Shown: piece by piece, positions 37,434 through 46,076 of the stretch | Layout of the letters: each line of letters opens with the position of its first letter | Position numbering within the stretch: the stretch's first letter is position 1 | Assembly (NCBI GenBank): GCA_947174335.1 | Contig: CAMWIM010000008.1 | Coordinates: 1 to 55,214 of the forward strand | Origin: an uncultured Porphyromonadaceae bacterium | GTDB lineage: Bacteria; Bacteroidota; Bacteroidia; Bacteroidales; Muribaculaceae | Direction: 5' to 3' | DNA length: 55,214 nt | Program-made: the position numbers and the translations under genes | The notes under the pieces: model-generated | What the model was told of the DNA's origin: nothing | Databases searched by the model: none | What the model saw: only the letters and a program-made list of their open reading frames with translations

Positions 37434-38063
37434 ATGTCATTTAATGTAAAACATAGAATATTTGTTACGATTCTGATAGCCATTATCGGATTGTTAGCCT
37501 TTGATTGCTTTGCTCAACACGATGCGGCTGCAATACTTCGCACTTCATCACAGCGTCTTAAGGCTGCGCCATCAATCACGGCAACACTTTCAATTTCGGC
37601 TGACGGACGTACAAATACCGGACATCTAACGTTGTCGGGAAATCGCTTTGCATTGACAACTCCGATTGGATCGACTTGGTATGACGGCAAAACTCTCTGG
37701 AGTCATTCGGTTTCAACCCGCGAAGTCAATATCTCGGAGCCCGACCAAAGCGAGCTCGCCGAAATTAATCCCCTCGTTATGATTGACCAGTCGTTGTCAG
37801 CTTATAAAACACAACTAATAAAATCATCACCCGACAAAGTCATTGAAATGACTCCCGTCAAACAACGTGGTGCCGATATTCAAAAGGCAGTTATTACAAT
37901 TTCGTCGGCTACAGGATATCCTTCCCAGATAGTTTTGACTCTCAATAACCGTATTGTAAAAGTTGATCTTAAAAAAGTCGTTGCCGGTAAAAAACTCAAC
38001 GACAAGGATTTCACGTTTGATCCAAAACAATTTCCTAACGCCATTGTTAATGATTTAAGATAA
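37434..38063 (+). CDS. lolA: LolA-like lipoprotein carrier protein
   Basis: 209-residue periplasmic protein with signal peptide (FVTILIAIIGLLAFDCFA) and the LolA half-barrel pattern: DAAAILRTSSQRLKAAPSI, LTLSGNRFALTTPIGSTWYD, GKTLWSHSVSTREVNIS, a helical lid (LVMIDQSLSAYKTQLI) and GYPSQIVLTLNNRIVKVDLK near the end. LolA ferries lipoproteins across the periplasm. It begins two bases after the ftsK stop, a pairing often seen in bacteria, where lolA follows ftsK. trxB follows by 27 bases. Confidence 0.88.
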   Translation: MSFNVKHRIFVTILIAIIGLLAFDCFAQHDAAAILRTSSQRLKAAPSITATLSISADGRTNTGHLTLSGNRFALTTPIGSTWYDGKTLWSHSVSTREVNISEPDQSELAEINPLVMIDQSLSAYKTQLIKSSPDKVIEMTPVKQRGADIQKAVITISSATGYPSQIVLTLNNRIVKVDLKKVVAGKKLNDKDFTFDPKQFPNAIVNDLR

Positions 38064-38090
38064 TTCATAAACTATAAATACCTAACTTTC

Positions 38091-39035
38091 ATGGCTCAAC
38101 ACAAAACTAAATGTCTAATTATCGGATCAGGACCTGCCGGATATACCGCAGCCATCTATGCTTCGCGCGCTAACCTCGACCCTATTCTTTACCAAGGAAT
38201 GCAACCCGGCGGTCAGTTGACTACTACAACCGAGGTTGAAAACTTTCCCGGCTATCCCAAAGGTATTACCGGTCCTGAATTGATGGACGACCTTCGCAAA
38301 CAGGCGATAAGATTTAACGCTGACATTCGCACAGGCATGGTTGTCAAAGTCAACTTTGAAAAACGTCCGTTTATCGCCGAACTCGAAAACGGAGACACTG
38401 TTGAGGCTGATACCGTAATCATCGCCACAGGAGCTACTGCCAAATATCTTGGACTTCCCGACGAAGACAAATACAAAGGAATGGGTGTTTCAGCCTGCGC
38501 TACCTGTGACGGATTTTTCTACCGCAAACGCACAGTTGCTGTTGTCGGTGGTGGTGACACTGCCTGTGAAGAAGCACTCTACCTCAGCGGAATAGCCAAC
38601 AAAGTTTACCTCATCGTTCGCAAACCGGCACTTCGTGCATCTAAAATCATGCAGAAACGTGTTCTTGAGAAAGAAAATATCACAGTTCTCTTCAACTGTA
38701 ACACTGTCGGACTCTTTGGCGAAGACGCTGTTGAAGGTGCAAAAATCGTTGAAAACAAAGGTACTGAAAACGAGCAAGTGTTTGATATAGCAATCGATGG
38801 ATTTTTCCTCGCTATCGGACACAAACCAAATACCGAGGTTTTCAAACCATACATTGAACTTGACGAAGCCGGATTCATTATTACTCACAACAACACAACC
38901 GCTACAAACATCCCCGGAATTTTTGCAGCCGGCGACGTTGCCGACCCACGCTATCGTCAAGGTATTTCAGCCGCAGGTTCAGGCTGTCGTGCCGCCATCG
39001 ATGCCGAACGCTTTCTAATGGAACACGAAGAATAA
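38091..39035 (+). CDS. trxB: Thioredoxin-disulfide reductase
   Basis: 314-residue NADPH-dependent flavoprotein that recycles thioredoxin. FAD fold LIIGSGPAGYTAAIYASRA at the N-terminus, active-site cysteines Cys136-Ala-Thr-Cys139 in VSACATCDGFFYRKR, NADPH fold VAVVGGGDTACEEALYLSG, and the C-terminal FAD block GIFAAGDVADPRYRQ. The length is standard for the low-molecular-weight bacterial enzyme. It sits at the end of ftsK-lolA-trxB and is closed by a strong terminator at 39054-39089. Its thioredoxin partner is at 30783. Confidence 0.96.
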   Translation: MAQHKTKCLIIGSGPAGYTAAIYASRANLDPILYQGMQPGGQLTTTTEVENFPGYPKGITGPELMDDLRKQAIRFNADIRTGMVVKVNFEKRPFIAELENGDTVEADTVIIATGATAKYLGLPDEDKYKGMGVSACATCDGFFYRKRTVAVVGGGDTACEEALYLSGIANKVYLIVRKPALRASKIMQKRVLEKENITVLFNCNTVGLFGEDAVEGAKIVENKGTENEQVFDIAIDGFFLAIGHKPNTEVFKPYIELDEAGFIITHNNTTATNIPGIFAAGDVADPRYRQGISAAGSGCRAAIDAERFLMEHEE

Positions 39036-39053
39036 ACATCCTTACATAAAATG

Positions 39054-39089
39054 ACAAGAGGTGGACTTTTCAGCCCACCTCTTGTTTTA
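39054..39089 (+). terminator. Terminator of trxB
   Basis: Inverted repeat ACAAGAGGTGG / CCACCTCTTGT at 39054-39085 followed by TTTTAT. It also lies just past the convergent toxin gene, so it may act both ways. Confidence 0.85.
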
Positions 39090-39101
39090 TAGAAATATTC
39101 G

Positions 39102-39446
39102 TCATTCCTGATTACTCATATTCTTTATCATCTGTTGTATCACAGCTACATCTACAGTTGAATAATCAGCCTTATCATAGATGTCTATAAGATAGATTAT
39201 TCCTTCAATCTCCGTGGCAAAAACAGTATATGTTATTACCCTTGCTCCTCCTGATTTGCCACGACCCTTTGATTTTATAGCCATGCGAATCTTACGAATA
39301 CCAGGGGTTAGTTCATCTCCCTGAAAAGGATTTTCTTGCAACGACTTTGTAAAATCAAGAATATCTTGTTTTAACGATCTGTGTCTTTTAGCAAGAGCCT
39401 TGAACGCTTTTTCGAAATCTGGGGTGATTATTATTTCAAAGCTCAT
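39102..39446 (-). CDS. RelE/ParE-family toxin
   Basis: 114-residue protein with the RelE/ParE toxin pattern: IIITPDFEKAFKALAKRHRSLK, then FTKSLQENPFQGDELTPGIRKIRM, ARVITYTVFATEIEGIIYLIDIYDKAD and a terminal helix. RelE-type members cut ribosome-bound mRNA and ParE-type members target gyrase. The sequence does not decide which. The gene overlaps the antitoxin gene by 11 bases and follows it, the usual Phd/YefM plus RelE layout. It is a chromosomal accessory module between trxB and the protease pair. Confidence 0.85.
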   Translation of the reverse strand: MSFEIIITPDFEKAFKALAKRHRSLKQDILDFTKSLQENPFQGDELTPGIRKIRMAIKSKGRGKSGGARVITYTVFATEIEGIIYLIDIYDKADYSTVDVAVIQQMIKNMSNQE

Positions 39447-39675
39447 TGAGCAAATCGTTTATAGTTCGACGTGGAAGTTTGCCCTCCTCTATCTTCTTAA
39501 CTTGCTCCAAACCTTTACATATACGAGTTGTCAAGGTGTCTTCTTCAGTTACAGGAACAATCTTGAACATACCCATCCTTGAGGAAAGTAATACTGACTC
39601 CCCTCTTAGAGCTTTAGTCAAAATATTCGTCTGGTTTGCTCTAAAATCTCTTGCGCTTACAATTTCCATATCCAT
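39436..39675 (-). CDS. Phd/YefM-type antitoxin
   Basis: 79-residue antitoxin. The N-terminal Phd-like DNA-binding part reads EIVSARDFRANQTNILTKAL and RGESVLLSSRMGMFKIVPV. The C-terminal half (LEQVKKIEEGKLPRRTINDL) would wrap and neutralise the toxin. Two near-adjacent ATGs (39675 and 39669) could start it. It probably represses its own promoter, and a perfect 11-bp palindrome lies at 39710-39720 next to the -7 box. Confidence 0.83.
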   Translation of the reverse strand: MDMEIVSARDFRANQTNILTKALRGESVLLSSRMGMFKIVPVTEEDTLTTRICKGLEQVKKIEEGKLPRRTINDLLNEL

Positions 39676-39691
39676 TAATTATTATTTTTTG

Positions 39692-39720
39692 CAAATATAA
39701 TAAATGGTAACCAAATTGGT
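39692..39720 (-). promoter_or_regulatory. Toxin-antitoxin promoter and possible operator
   Basis: The minus strand has TATATTTG at 39699-39692, matching TAnnTTTG, 17 bases before the antitoxin ATG. Just upstream is ACCAA-A-TTGGT (39710-39720), a perfect odd-centre palindrome that could be the autorepression operator. The operator role is inferred. Confidence 0.4.
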
Positions 39721-39824
39721 ACACTGATTCATCTTTTTTAACACATTCATTATATCAAGACAGGATATAACGGGGACAGCCCTCCTGATTGAACAAGAGG
39801 GCGGTATGTATTAGTATAAATTTA

Positions 39825-40904
39825 TCAGTTTTTTGAATAGAGTGAAAATTCACATCCAAATTCATCAACGAGGTAATTATCAAGTTCGTCAGCCGTTTGA
39901 GCAAGACCTACAATGTTGTTCAGAATACGTTCAGATGATTCATCAGTTAAATCAGCCAAATGAATGCGGTAGCAAAGATATATCTGACGGCCATCAATAC
40001 CCATTTTATAGGGATAAAAGTCAGTATCGAGCATAAAGTCAAGCACTTTCTCGACATTTTTCTTAGGCAACAAATTTATTGGAGAAACTGCAAACAGATA
40101 ATTCCTATCATATACAAAAAGTCTTATTTCAGAACTACCCCGATGGAACACCCAAGAGTTATGACCACAACGTGCAAGTACAGGATTAATACCCATACGA
40201 GCTATTGCAGTTTCGCAGAATTGACCGAGAGGTGATATTTCATGGATAGCAAGAACACTCTCGTCAATATGAGCACCACACGATGGACAATATTCCTCAT
40301 CACCGGCAATAAGTTCATCACAACTTGAGCATTGCACATGAAATTGTGTACGGTCAAGATACTTGGTAACTTCAAGCAACTGACGGAGTGACTCATTACG
40401 AACTCCGAAGCCCATATTATCGGCTGATGATGAAGCAAACTTACTAACAGTGACACCAATCACCTCGCCTTTATCATTAATAATTGGACCGCCCGAGTTG
40501 CCAGGATTTATTGGAGCGTCAACCTGTATAAAATATTTACCATCTATAAGTTGACGTGGCGAAGAAATTGAACCCTCTGTAATAGTAAATGGCATTCCAA
40601 AAGGATATCCGGCTACATGTACTTTTGAACCAATTACCGGCTCGTTTTCTTCTGAAACAGGTAAATCCGGAAGATGGCTAAAATCAGCATCAACAGCAAG
40701 CAGAGCCAAATCAAGCTCAGGGTTAACCACTACAACACGTGCTTCAAACGGATTGCGGTCAACATCTTGAATAGCAACAGTGCGATATCCCGCAACAACA
40801 TGATAATTCGTAACGAAAATATTGTATGGTTTCAGATAGAAACAACTTCCTGAACCATCGGCATGAGTAACCTTATATATTAGTTTATTGAGTTCTGAGT
40901 TCAT
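39825..40904 (-). CDS. Cytoplasmic trypsin-like protease with zinc ribbon
   Basis: 359-residue protein with no signal peptide. Residues 1-180 are a trypsin-like (S1C/HtrA-type) protease with an intact triad: His35 in VTNYHVVAGY, Asp65 in NPELDLALLA and Ser137 in INPGNSGGP. No PDZ domain follows. Instead Cys192/Cys195 and Cys206/Cys209 form a zinc ribbon (CSSCDELIA, CPSCGAHID). Residues about 225-359 are an unrecognised alpha/beta domain with ELDNYLVDEFGCEF at the end, perhaps related to YbjN-type folds. A cytoplasmic location is inferred from the missing signal. It lies 57 bases after the 451-residue gene in the same direction, so they may work together. Its target is unknown. Confidence 0.75.
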   Translation of the reverse strand: MNSELNKLIYKVTHADGSGSCFYLKPYNIFVTNYHVVAGYRTVAIQDVDRNPFEARVVVVNPELDLALLAVDADFSHLPDLPVSEENEPVIGSKVHVAGYPFGMPFTITEGSISSPRQLIDGKYFIQVDAPINPGNSGGPIINDKGEVIGVTVSKFASSSADNMGFGVRNESLRQLLEVTKYLDRTQFHVQCSSCDELIAGDEEYCPSCGAHIDESVLAIHEISPLGQFCETAIARMGINPVLARCGHNSWVFHRGSSEIRLFVYDRNYLFAVSPINLLPKKNVEKVLDFMLDTDFYPYKMGIDGRQIYLCYRIHLADLTDESSERILNNIVGLAQTADELDNYLVDEFGCEFSLYSKN

Positions 40905-40961
40905 ATCGTAAATCGAATTGTTGAGTAAAATTAAATTTTGAGTATTAAATGAGCGAACTGT

Positions 40962-42317
40962 TTACGAGCCCATATTCTTAATCATAATCAACTGCAGTTC
41001 GGTTGCAAGGCGCATATATTCCGGGACATTACCTGCTTTTAGAGCCTCATCCATTTGTTTCTGAATCTCTACTATTTCTTTTCCGCTCATTGCTTCTGCA
41101 ATCTTCTGATGAGCAGCTGCAACATTTACCTGAATCTCAGTCAAATCTTCTTCGCTTTCATTTTCGTCAGAATCTTCATCTGCGTTCTCGGCTTCATCTT
41201 CTTCAGGCTCAATCTCTCCGTCAATTAGTTTACCGAGAGCTCGGTGAAGAATTTCAGCGGCGTCTTTGATAGCAAGATTTGCACTATTACGCAGTGCCAT
41301 TATAACATGATATTCAAGTAACAACGGAATATTATTATCTACCACAAGTCTATAAAAGCTATAGAATATTCTAACATACACTTGATCATAATCACGTTTT
41401 TGCATTGCTTCGGTTGTATCTTCATAGAGATCTTCAAAATCTTCCTGAACGCTTTGTAAAGATGCAAAACTCTTTAATGATACCATCATCTCAACACTAT
41501 AAAGGTCTTTAGCAAGATCCTCCTTCGAGATATCCATCAGTTTATTGAGATAACTTACTCCACGAGCAACAAGTTCTTCTATCGGACGCTCCTCATTCAT
41601 AGACTCAATAGCTTTATCTATTTCATTTATCAGTTGACCTTGCGGATTAGCAAAGAAGCTAAACTGATATATTGCTCCGCATAAAATTGTCCAGGCATAG
41701 ACAAAGCCTCGTTGAGAACAGTATTCCGATGCCGCATTGAGTGCGAGAGTACCGACCGTGTGGAGTCCGTTATAAACATCATCGACTTGAGCAGGCGTAT
41801 ATTGTGTAATCTTCGGAGTGTAACAACGTGATGCACCAAAACAAGCGCATAATTCATCATCATATTTATCTCCAACTGCACAAATATTATGAATTACTGC
41901 GTGAATTTTATGAGGATGTGTATCGGTAATCGGACATGAATATTCCATTTTCAAGACATCACCATTTTTAACAAAACGAGCGAGCATTAAATTCTCAGTA
42001 TTCATTTCGGCAATCTTACGCAACATAGCTACACGACCTTTTTCAGGTAGCCTCAGAAAGTCAGCAGAGATGCGAAGTATAGTAGGTTCAATTGTGATAT
42101 TTACAACAATCGAACCATGAGGGATAGTGAATGATGTCCCAGCTTTATTACCATAACGTTCACGGAAATCGCCATCAAGTGCATCAATTAAAAGTTGAAT
42201 CGACCTGACATAGTCATGATTTTTAAAAGCTGTCACAGCAGCCTCCATAATCTCGCCATCAGTGTAAACGAGTTGAGACTCGGCAGCCGGCGCAATATAG
42301 GGAAAAGACTTTTTCAT
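40962..42317 (-). CDS. Uncharacterised 451-residue cytoplasmic protein
   Basis: I do not recognise a named family. No signal peptide or membrane helix is visible. Residues about 20-165 look alpha/beta: ALDGDFRERYGNKAG, TFTIPHGSIVVNITIEPTIL-like strands, then RVAMLRKIAEMNTENLMLARF and KMEYSCPITDTHPHKIHAVI. They resemble the YbjN/secretion-chaperone type of fold (weak inference). Residues about 185-345 are mostly helical. A very acidic run follows (EPEEDEAENADEDSDENES, about 375-395), then a coiled C-terminus (IAEAMSGKEIVEIQKQMDEAL). It is 57 bases upstream of the protease gene and 26 bases downstream of tolC, all on the minus strand. A partner or substrate role with the protease is plausible. 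Confidence 0.7.
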   Translation of the reverse strand: MKKSFPYIAPAAESQLVYTDGEIMEAAVTAFKNHDYVRSIQLLIDALDGDFRERYGNKAGTSFTIPHGSIVVNITIEPTILRISADFLRLPEKGRVAMLRKIAEMNTENLMLARFVKNGDVLKMEYSCPITDTHPHKIHAVIHNICAVGDKYDDELCACFGASRCYTPKITQYTPAQVDDVYNGLHTVGTLALNAASEYCSQRGFVYAWTILCGAIYQFSFFANPQGQLINEIDKAIESMNEERPIEELVARGVSYLNKLMDISKEDLAKDLYSVEMMVSLKSFASLQSVQEDFEDLYEDTTEAMQKRDYDQVYVRIFYSFYRLVVDNNIPLLLEYHVIMALRNSANLAIKDAAEILHRALGKLIDGEIEPEEDEAENADEDSDENESEEDLTEIQVNVAAAHQKIAEAMSGKEIVEIQKQMDEALKAGNVPEYMRLATELQLIMIKNMGS

Positions 42318-42343
42318 TTATTTATATTTATAGAATTGTGATT

Positions 42344-43657
42344 TTATTGCTCGGTCAAACGGCGGTTTGAACCATAGAAATCAAGGATGCGAGTACGCAA
42401 GATATACTCATAATGAGATTGAATTCTGTTAATTGAAGCCTGCTGATATTGAACTTTTGCCTGTTCAAACTCAGTTGGAGTCGAACGCCCCATCTCATAT
42501 TTTCCTTTTATTGCTTCTAAAGCCTCTTTTGCGATTGACTCGGTCTCGATACCGGTCAGATATTTTTGACGGGCTCCGGTCGCGCGATAATAAGCCTGTT
42601 GAATTTCCTGATAAAGTGCGGTGGTTCTATTTTCAAGTTGCAAAGCCGCTGAAAGTTCACGCACGCGCGCTTTACGAACACTGTTTCGTGTTGAGAACGC
42701 ATCAAAAATGGGTACTGACAAAGAGAAACCTAATGTCTTGGTAAAGTTGTCACGCATCTGTCGGGAAAATGACGGATTTTCAACTCCCGAAATGTTATAA
42801 TAACTGCTTCCAAGTCCGGCATTAAATGATAAACGAGGTATGTATCCGCTTTTAGCCAACTCAACACCAACCTGAGCTACTTCAATATCATTTTTTGCAC
42901 TTTTTATCGAATTATTAGAAGCGAGGGCACTCATATAAACGTCATTGGGTGACATGATTACCGGATCAACCGTTTGAATTGGTTCAATATCAAAGTTTTC
43001 GGGTGACGGTAAATTGAGCATCTGTGCAAGATCAAGACGTGCAATTGCCAGATTATTTTCTGTATCGGTAAGTGTCTGACGGTCATTAGCAAGCTGACTA
43101 CGCGCCTGAAGCACATCAATTTCAGCAATCTTGCCTGCTTCGGCAAGAGCTTCCTGACGTTTCAGCTCATAATCACTAAGTTCAACCTGTTCCTGAGCGT
43201 TTTTCAACATTTCGCTGTAGGCAAGTACCTGAAGATATTGAGAGATAACATTAAGGGTTATATCATCTTTAACACTTTCGATCTGGAGCAATAACGAACG
43301 ATAATTTACACGTGCATACTTAAGCTGACGTGTTGCCGAAAGTCCTTGAAACAGTGGTAAACTCATATTTACCCCCCACTGAAAATTACTTGTATTGCGG
43401 TTGGCATATGTATTTTCTGACGTTAGACCACGCCCGAAGTTAAAAGATTGACCTGCCGACGCATTCAAACTGGGGAGAAAACGATCCTTTGCTTCTGTGA
43501 TATCATATTCGCCCGAAACCCGATCTATTTCACGAGCCTTGACAGTCAGATTATGCTCTATTGCATAATTGATACAGCTATCGAGGCTCCACTTGGTTTG
43601 AGCTGTGAGCGACATCGCCACTACACCGGTCAGCGATATTATCAATATTTTTTTCAT
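42344..43657 (-). CDS. TolC-family outer-membrane efflux protein
   Basis: 437-residue outer-membrane channel with a signal peptide (MKKILIISLTGVVAMSLTAQ) and the duplicated helical-tunnel layout: WSLDSCINYAIEHNLTVKA, FNFGRGLTSENTYANRNTSN, EALAEAGKIAEIDVLQARSQ, DLAQMLNLPSPENF and, in repeat 2, RVRELSAALQLENRTTALYQEI with KYEMGRSTPTEFEQAKVQYQ. It is the exit duct of the tripartite exporter encoded by the four upstream genes. It lies 21 bases after the adaptor gene, whose stop precedes it, and is probably the last exporter gene, with the 451-residue gene following by 26 bases. Confidence 0.9.
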   Translation of the reverse strand: MKKILIISLTGVVAMSLTAQTKWSLDSCINYAIEHNLTVKAREIDRVSGEYDITEAKDRFLPSLNASAGQSFNFGRGLTSENTYANRNTSNFQWGVNMSLPLFQGLSATRQLKYARVNYRSLLLQIESVKDDITLNVISQYLQVLAYSEMLKNAQEQVELSDYELKRQEALAEAGKIAEIDVLQARSQLANDRQTLTDTENNLAIARLDLAQMLNLPSPENFDIEPIQTVDPVIMSPNDVYMSALASNNSIKSAKNDIEVAQVGVELAKSGYIPRLSFNAGLGSSYYNISGVENPSFSRQMRDNFTKTLGFSLSVPIFDAFSTRNSVRKARVRELSAALQLENRTTALYQEIQQAYYRATGARQKYLTGIETESIAKEALEAIKGKYEMGRSTPTEFEQAKVQYQQASINRIQSHYEYILRTRILDFYGSNRRLTEQ

Positions 43658-43678
43658 CTGCTATTATTTTTAACAGTA

Positions 43679-44776
43679 TTATTTCTGTTCACTTCCACGC
43701 AGTTTTGACTCAGTGGTAATATCACCGCTGACAACCTGAGCATTAACGCCGTCACTGAGTCCGGTCTTGATTGCAACACGGTCAAACTGCTGTTTTGGAT
43801 GGTCTGTTTTCAGAACATACACAAATGTTGAATCTCCCGAAAATTCGATTACGCGCTCGGGGACATTGAGAGCGTTTGCCACACGGGCAAGAACAACACG
43901 GGCATTGGCACTGTATCCGGCACGTAGATTCATTGTTGAATCGACAGCAATTGCAGCCTTAATTTCAAAAGTGTTGGTGCCATTATCGTCAGTTGCGATT
44001 GGTGCAATTTTCTCGATTACCGCATCAAGCCTCGACTCTGAGATAGCACCGATTGAAATATACATCGGCATTCCTTCGGTTAGCATATCAACTTCGGTCT
44101 CATCAATCTTACCCTTGAAAATCAAGTTGTTCATATCGGCAACCTTGGCAATTGTTGTTCCGTCATTGAATGTGTTGGCTTGAATTACAGAGCTTCCGAC
44201 CTTAACAGGAACTTCAAGCACAAGTCCGGTAATGGTTGCACGGACAAGCGTATTACTCGACTGAGCATTTTCGGGAGAAACACCCTCTCGAATAATTGCC
44301 AGCGCATCGAGTGCTGCTTTCTCTTCTTCCTTAGCCTTGTTATATGTATTCAAATCCTGCTCATAACGTTCACGGCTCTCATATTTACGATCGTAAAGTT
44401 CTTTCGTACGTTCATATTCAAGTTTCTTTTCAGCAAGATCGAGTTGTGCTACTCTCACACGGTTACGGGCTGAAGCGAGTTGTGCCTCATCAGGTATGAT
44501 TTTGATTTTTGCAATTACATCACCCTCTTTTACCAAATCACCGGGTTCGACATTGATTTCTGAGATAATACCTGAAACCTGCGGCTTGATTTCAATTTCA
44601 TCACGAGGCTCAATTTTACCGTTAAGCACAGTTGTACGCTCGATATCGCCTGTGACGGGCGATACGAGTTCATAGACCGCTTCCTTCTTTGACGAATTTA
44701 AAAACAGATAGACAAACGTACCGACAAAAATTACGGCAACAAGAATCCATAGAAAGATTTTAAAGAACTTTTTCAT
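43679..44776 (-). CDS. Periplasmic adaptor, MacA/HlyD family
   Basis: 365-residue membrane-fusion protein that bridges the inner-membrane transporter to TolC. An N-terminal anchor helix (ILVAVIFVGTFVYLFLN) is followed by the lipoyl half-motif IEIKPQVSGIISEINVEPGD, a long coiled-coil hairpin (about 105-165, KLEYERTKELYDRKYESRE), the second lipoyl half (ITGLVLEVPVKVGSSV), and beta-barrel and membrane-proximal domains. An intact cytoplasmic anchor and no lipid cysteine match MacA rather than the lipoprotein adaptors. It lies between the permease and TolC genes in a compact operon. Confidence 0.9.
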   Translation of the reverse strand: MKKFFKIFLWILVAVIFVGTFVYLFLNSSKKEAVYELVSPVTGDIERTTVLNGKIEPRDEIEIKPQVSGIISEINVEPGDLVKEGDVIAKIKIIPDEAQLASARNRVRVAQLDLAEKKLEYERTKELYDRKYESRERYEQDLNTYNKAKEEEKAALDALAIIREGVSPENAQSSNTLVRATITGLVLEVPVKVGSSVIQANTFNDGTTIAKVADMNNLIFKGKIDETEVDMLTEGMPMYISIGAISESRLDAVIEKIAPIATDDNGTNTFEIKAAIAVDSTMNLRAGYSANARVVLARVANALNVPERVIEFSGDSTFVYVLKTDHPKQQFDRVAIKTGLSDGVNAQVVSGDITTESKLRGSEQK

Positions 44777-44816
44777 CGCTGATATTGTGATATTTATTAT
44801 TATTCAAACTTGATTT

Positions 44817-46061
44817 TTATTTATCATTCATCGCCTCAATCGGCTTGATGCGCATCGCTTTTATTGACGGAACAAGTCCGGCAAGAGTTCCGAGCACAAT
44901 AAAGGTTATCATAATCGACATCGCACTACTGAAACTGAGTTGAAAACGCGGCACCGATACGGGGTCAGCCGTTAAAGTCTGAGCTATAGCCAAAACTATC
45001 GTTGCAAAACATATCCCGGCAATTCCGGCTATGACGGTCAACATAACACCCTCAGACAGCACCTGAGTGATAATGTCTGACGGTTTTGCTCCGATCGCAC
45101 GTCTGATGCCAATTTCTTGTGTGCGCTCTTTCACGATTACCCACATGATATTCCCGACACCGATTATACCGGCAAGCAACGTTCCGGCTCCGACAAACAT
45201 AGCCAACAATGAAATGCCCATAAAAAGATTATCGACCATTTTAAATCGCGAGGACACATCAAAAAAGAATAATGCGTTATGATCGTCAGGATGTATAGGG
45301 TGATGAGCACCTAAGATTCGGTCAATGCGGGGACGCAACGATTCGGGTGTAACCCCGTCACGGGCGACAAACATCACACCGCCCATAGTATTACCCATAT
45401 TAAACGCACGTCTCATCGTTGTTAACGGCAGTAAGACCGACTCATCGATTTTTGAGCCGATTGTAATTTCAGAAGTTTGTCCGGCAACGCCGACTATCTG
45501 ATAATATATTCCTCCGAGAGCAATACTCTTACCGATAGGCGACTCATTTCCAAACAATTCGTCGGCAACTTTCTTCCCAATTACACATGTCTTTCGTCCG
45601 TTTTCAGTATCTGCGGCATTGATAAATCGTCCTTCATAAATTATCGGCAAAAATACTTTTGGGAAATATTCATCAACACCTGTAGCAGTGGTTGTCGTGC
45701 TTAATTTTTCATAGCTCGCAGTTACCGAACGGTTTACAACGCCTGTAATAGCTTCTATTTCAGGAATATTTCGCTTTATATATTCAACGTCATCGGTTGT
45801 CAATTCCCATGAGGTTCCTTTATTAAAGCCCTTATATGCCATCGTTGTGCGACCGCCAAACATCAAGGCACTATTAGTTGCAAATCCGGCGAAATTTCGA
45901 CCGATTATATCTTCAAGCCCCTTGGCGCCACCCATAAGCATCGCAAGCATGGCTGTACCCCAAAATATACCGAACGCAGTCAAAAACGTACGCGTTTTGT
46001 TTCGGGCGAGCGTTGCGCCAATCTCTTTCCAATTATCTATGTCAAAAACAGTTATCTTCAT
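44817..46061 (-). CDS. MacB-like ABC permease 2
   Basis: 414-residue FtsX/MacB-type permease without an ATPase domain. One helix at about 25-50 (TFLTAFGIFWGTAMLAMLMG), a large periplasmic MacB core (about 60-275) and three C-terminal helices ending in GTLAGLVPSIKAMRIKPIEAMND, the usual coupling tail. It starts 15 bases after the previous permease gene. The two permeases share layout and the ERTQEIGIRRAIGAKP / ERTHEIGIRRAIGAKP motif but differ elsewhere, so they probably form a heterodimer driven by the single ATPase. Confidence 0.9.
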   Translation of the reverse strand: MKITVFDIDNWKEIGATLARNKTRTFLTAFGIFWGTAMLAMLMGGAKGLEDIIGRNFAGFATNSALMFGGRTTMAYKGFNKGTSWELTTDDVEYIKRNIPEIEAITGVVNRSVTASYEKLSTTTTATGVDEYFPKVFLPIIYEGRFINAADTENGRKTCVIGKKVADELFGNESPIGKSIALGGIYYQIVGVAGQTSEITIGSKIDESVLLPLTTMRRAFNMGNTMGGVMFVARDGVTPESLRPRIDRILGAHHPIHPDDHNALFFFDVSSRFKMVDNLFMGISLLAMFVGAGTLLAGIIGVGNIMWVIVKERTQEIGIRRAIGAKPSDIITQVLSEGVMLTVIAGIAGICFATIVLAIAQTLTADPVSVPRFQLSFSSAMSIMITFIVLGTLAGLVPSIKAMRIKPIEAMNDK

Positions 46062-46076
46062 ATAGCCATTATTGAT

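Noticed and set aside
38490..38960. 156-residue frame opposite trxB
   Set aside because: Antisense to the catalytic core of thioredoxin reductase, no family pattern.
39779..39802. GCCCTC/GAGGGC inverted repeat after the protease gene
   Set aside because: A 6-bp stem with a 12-base loop and no T-run on the minus strand, too weak to call a terminator.
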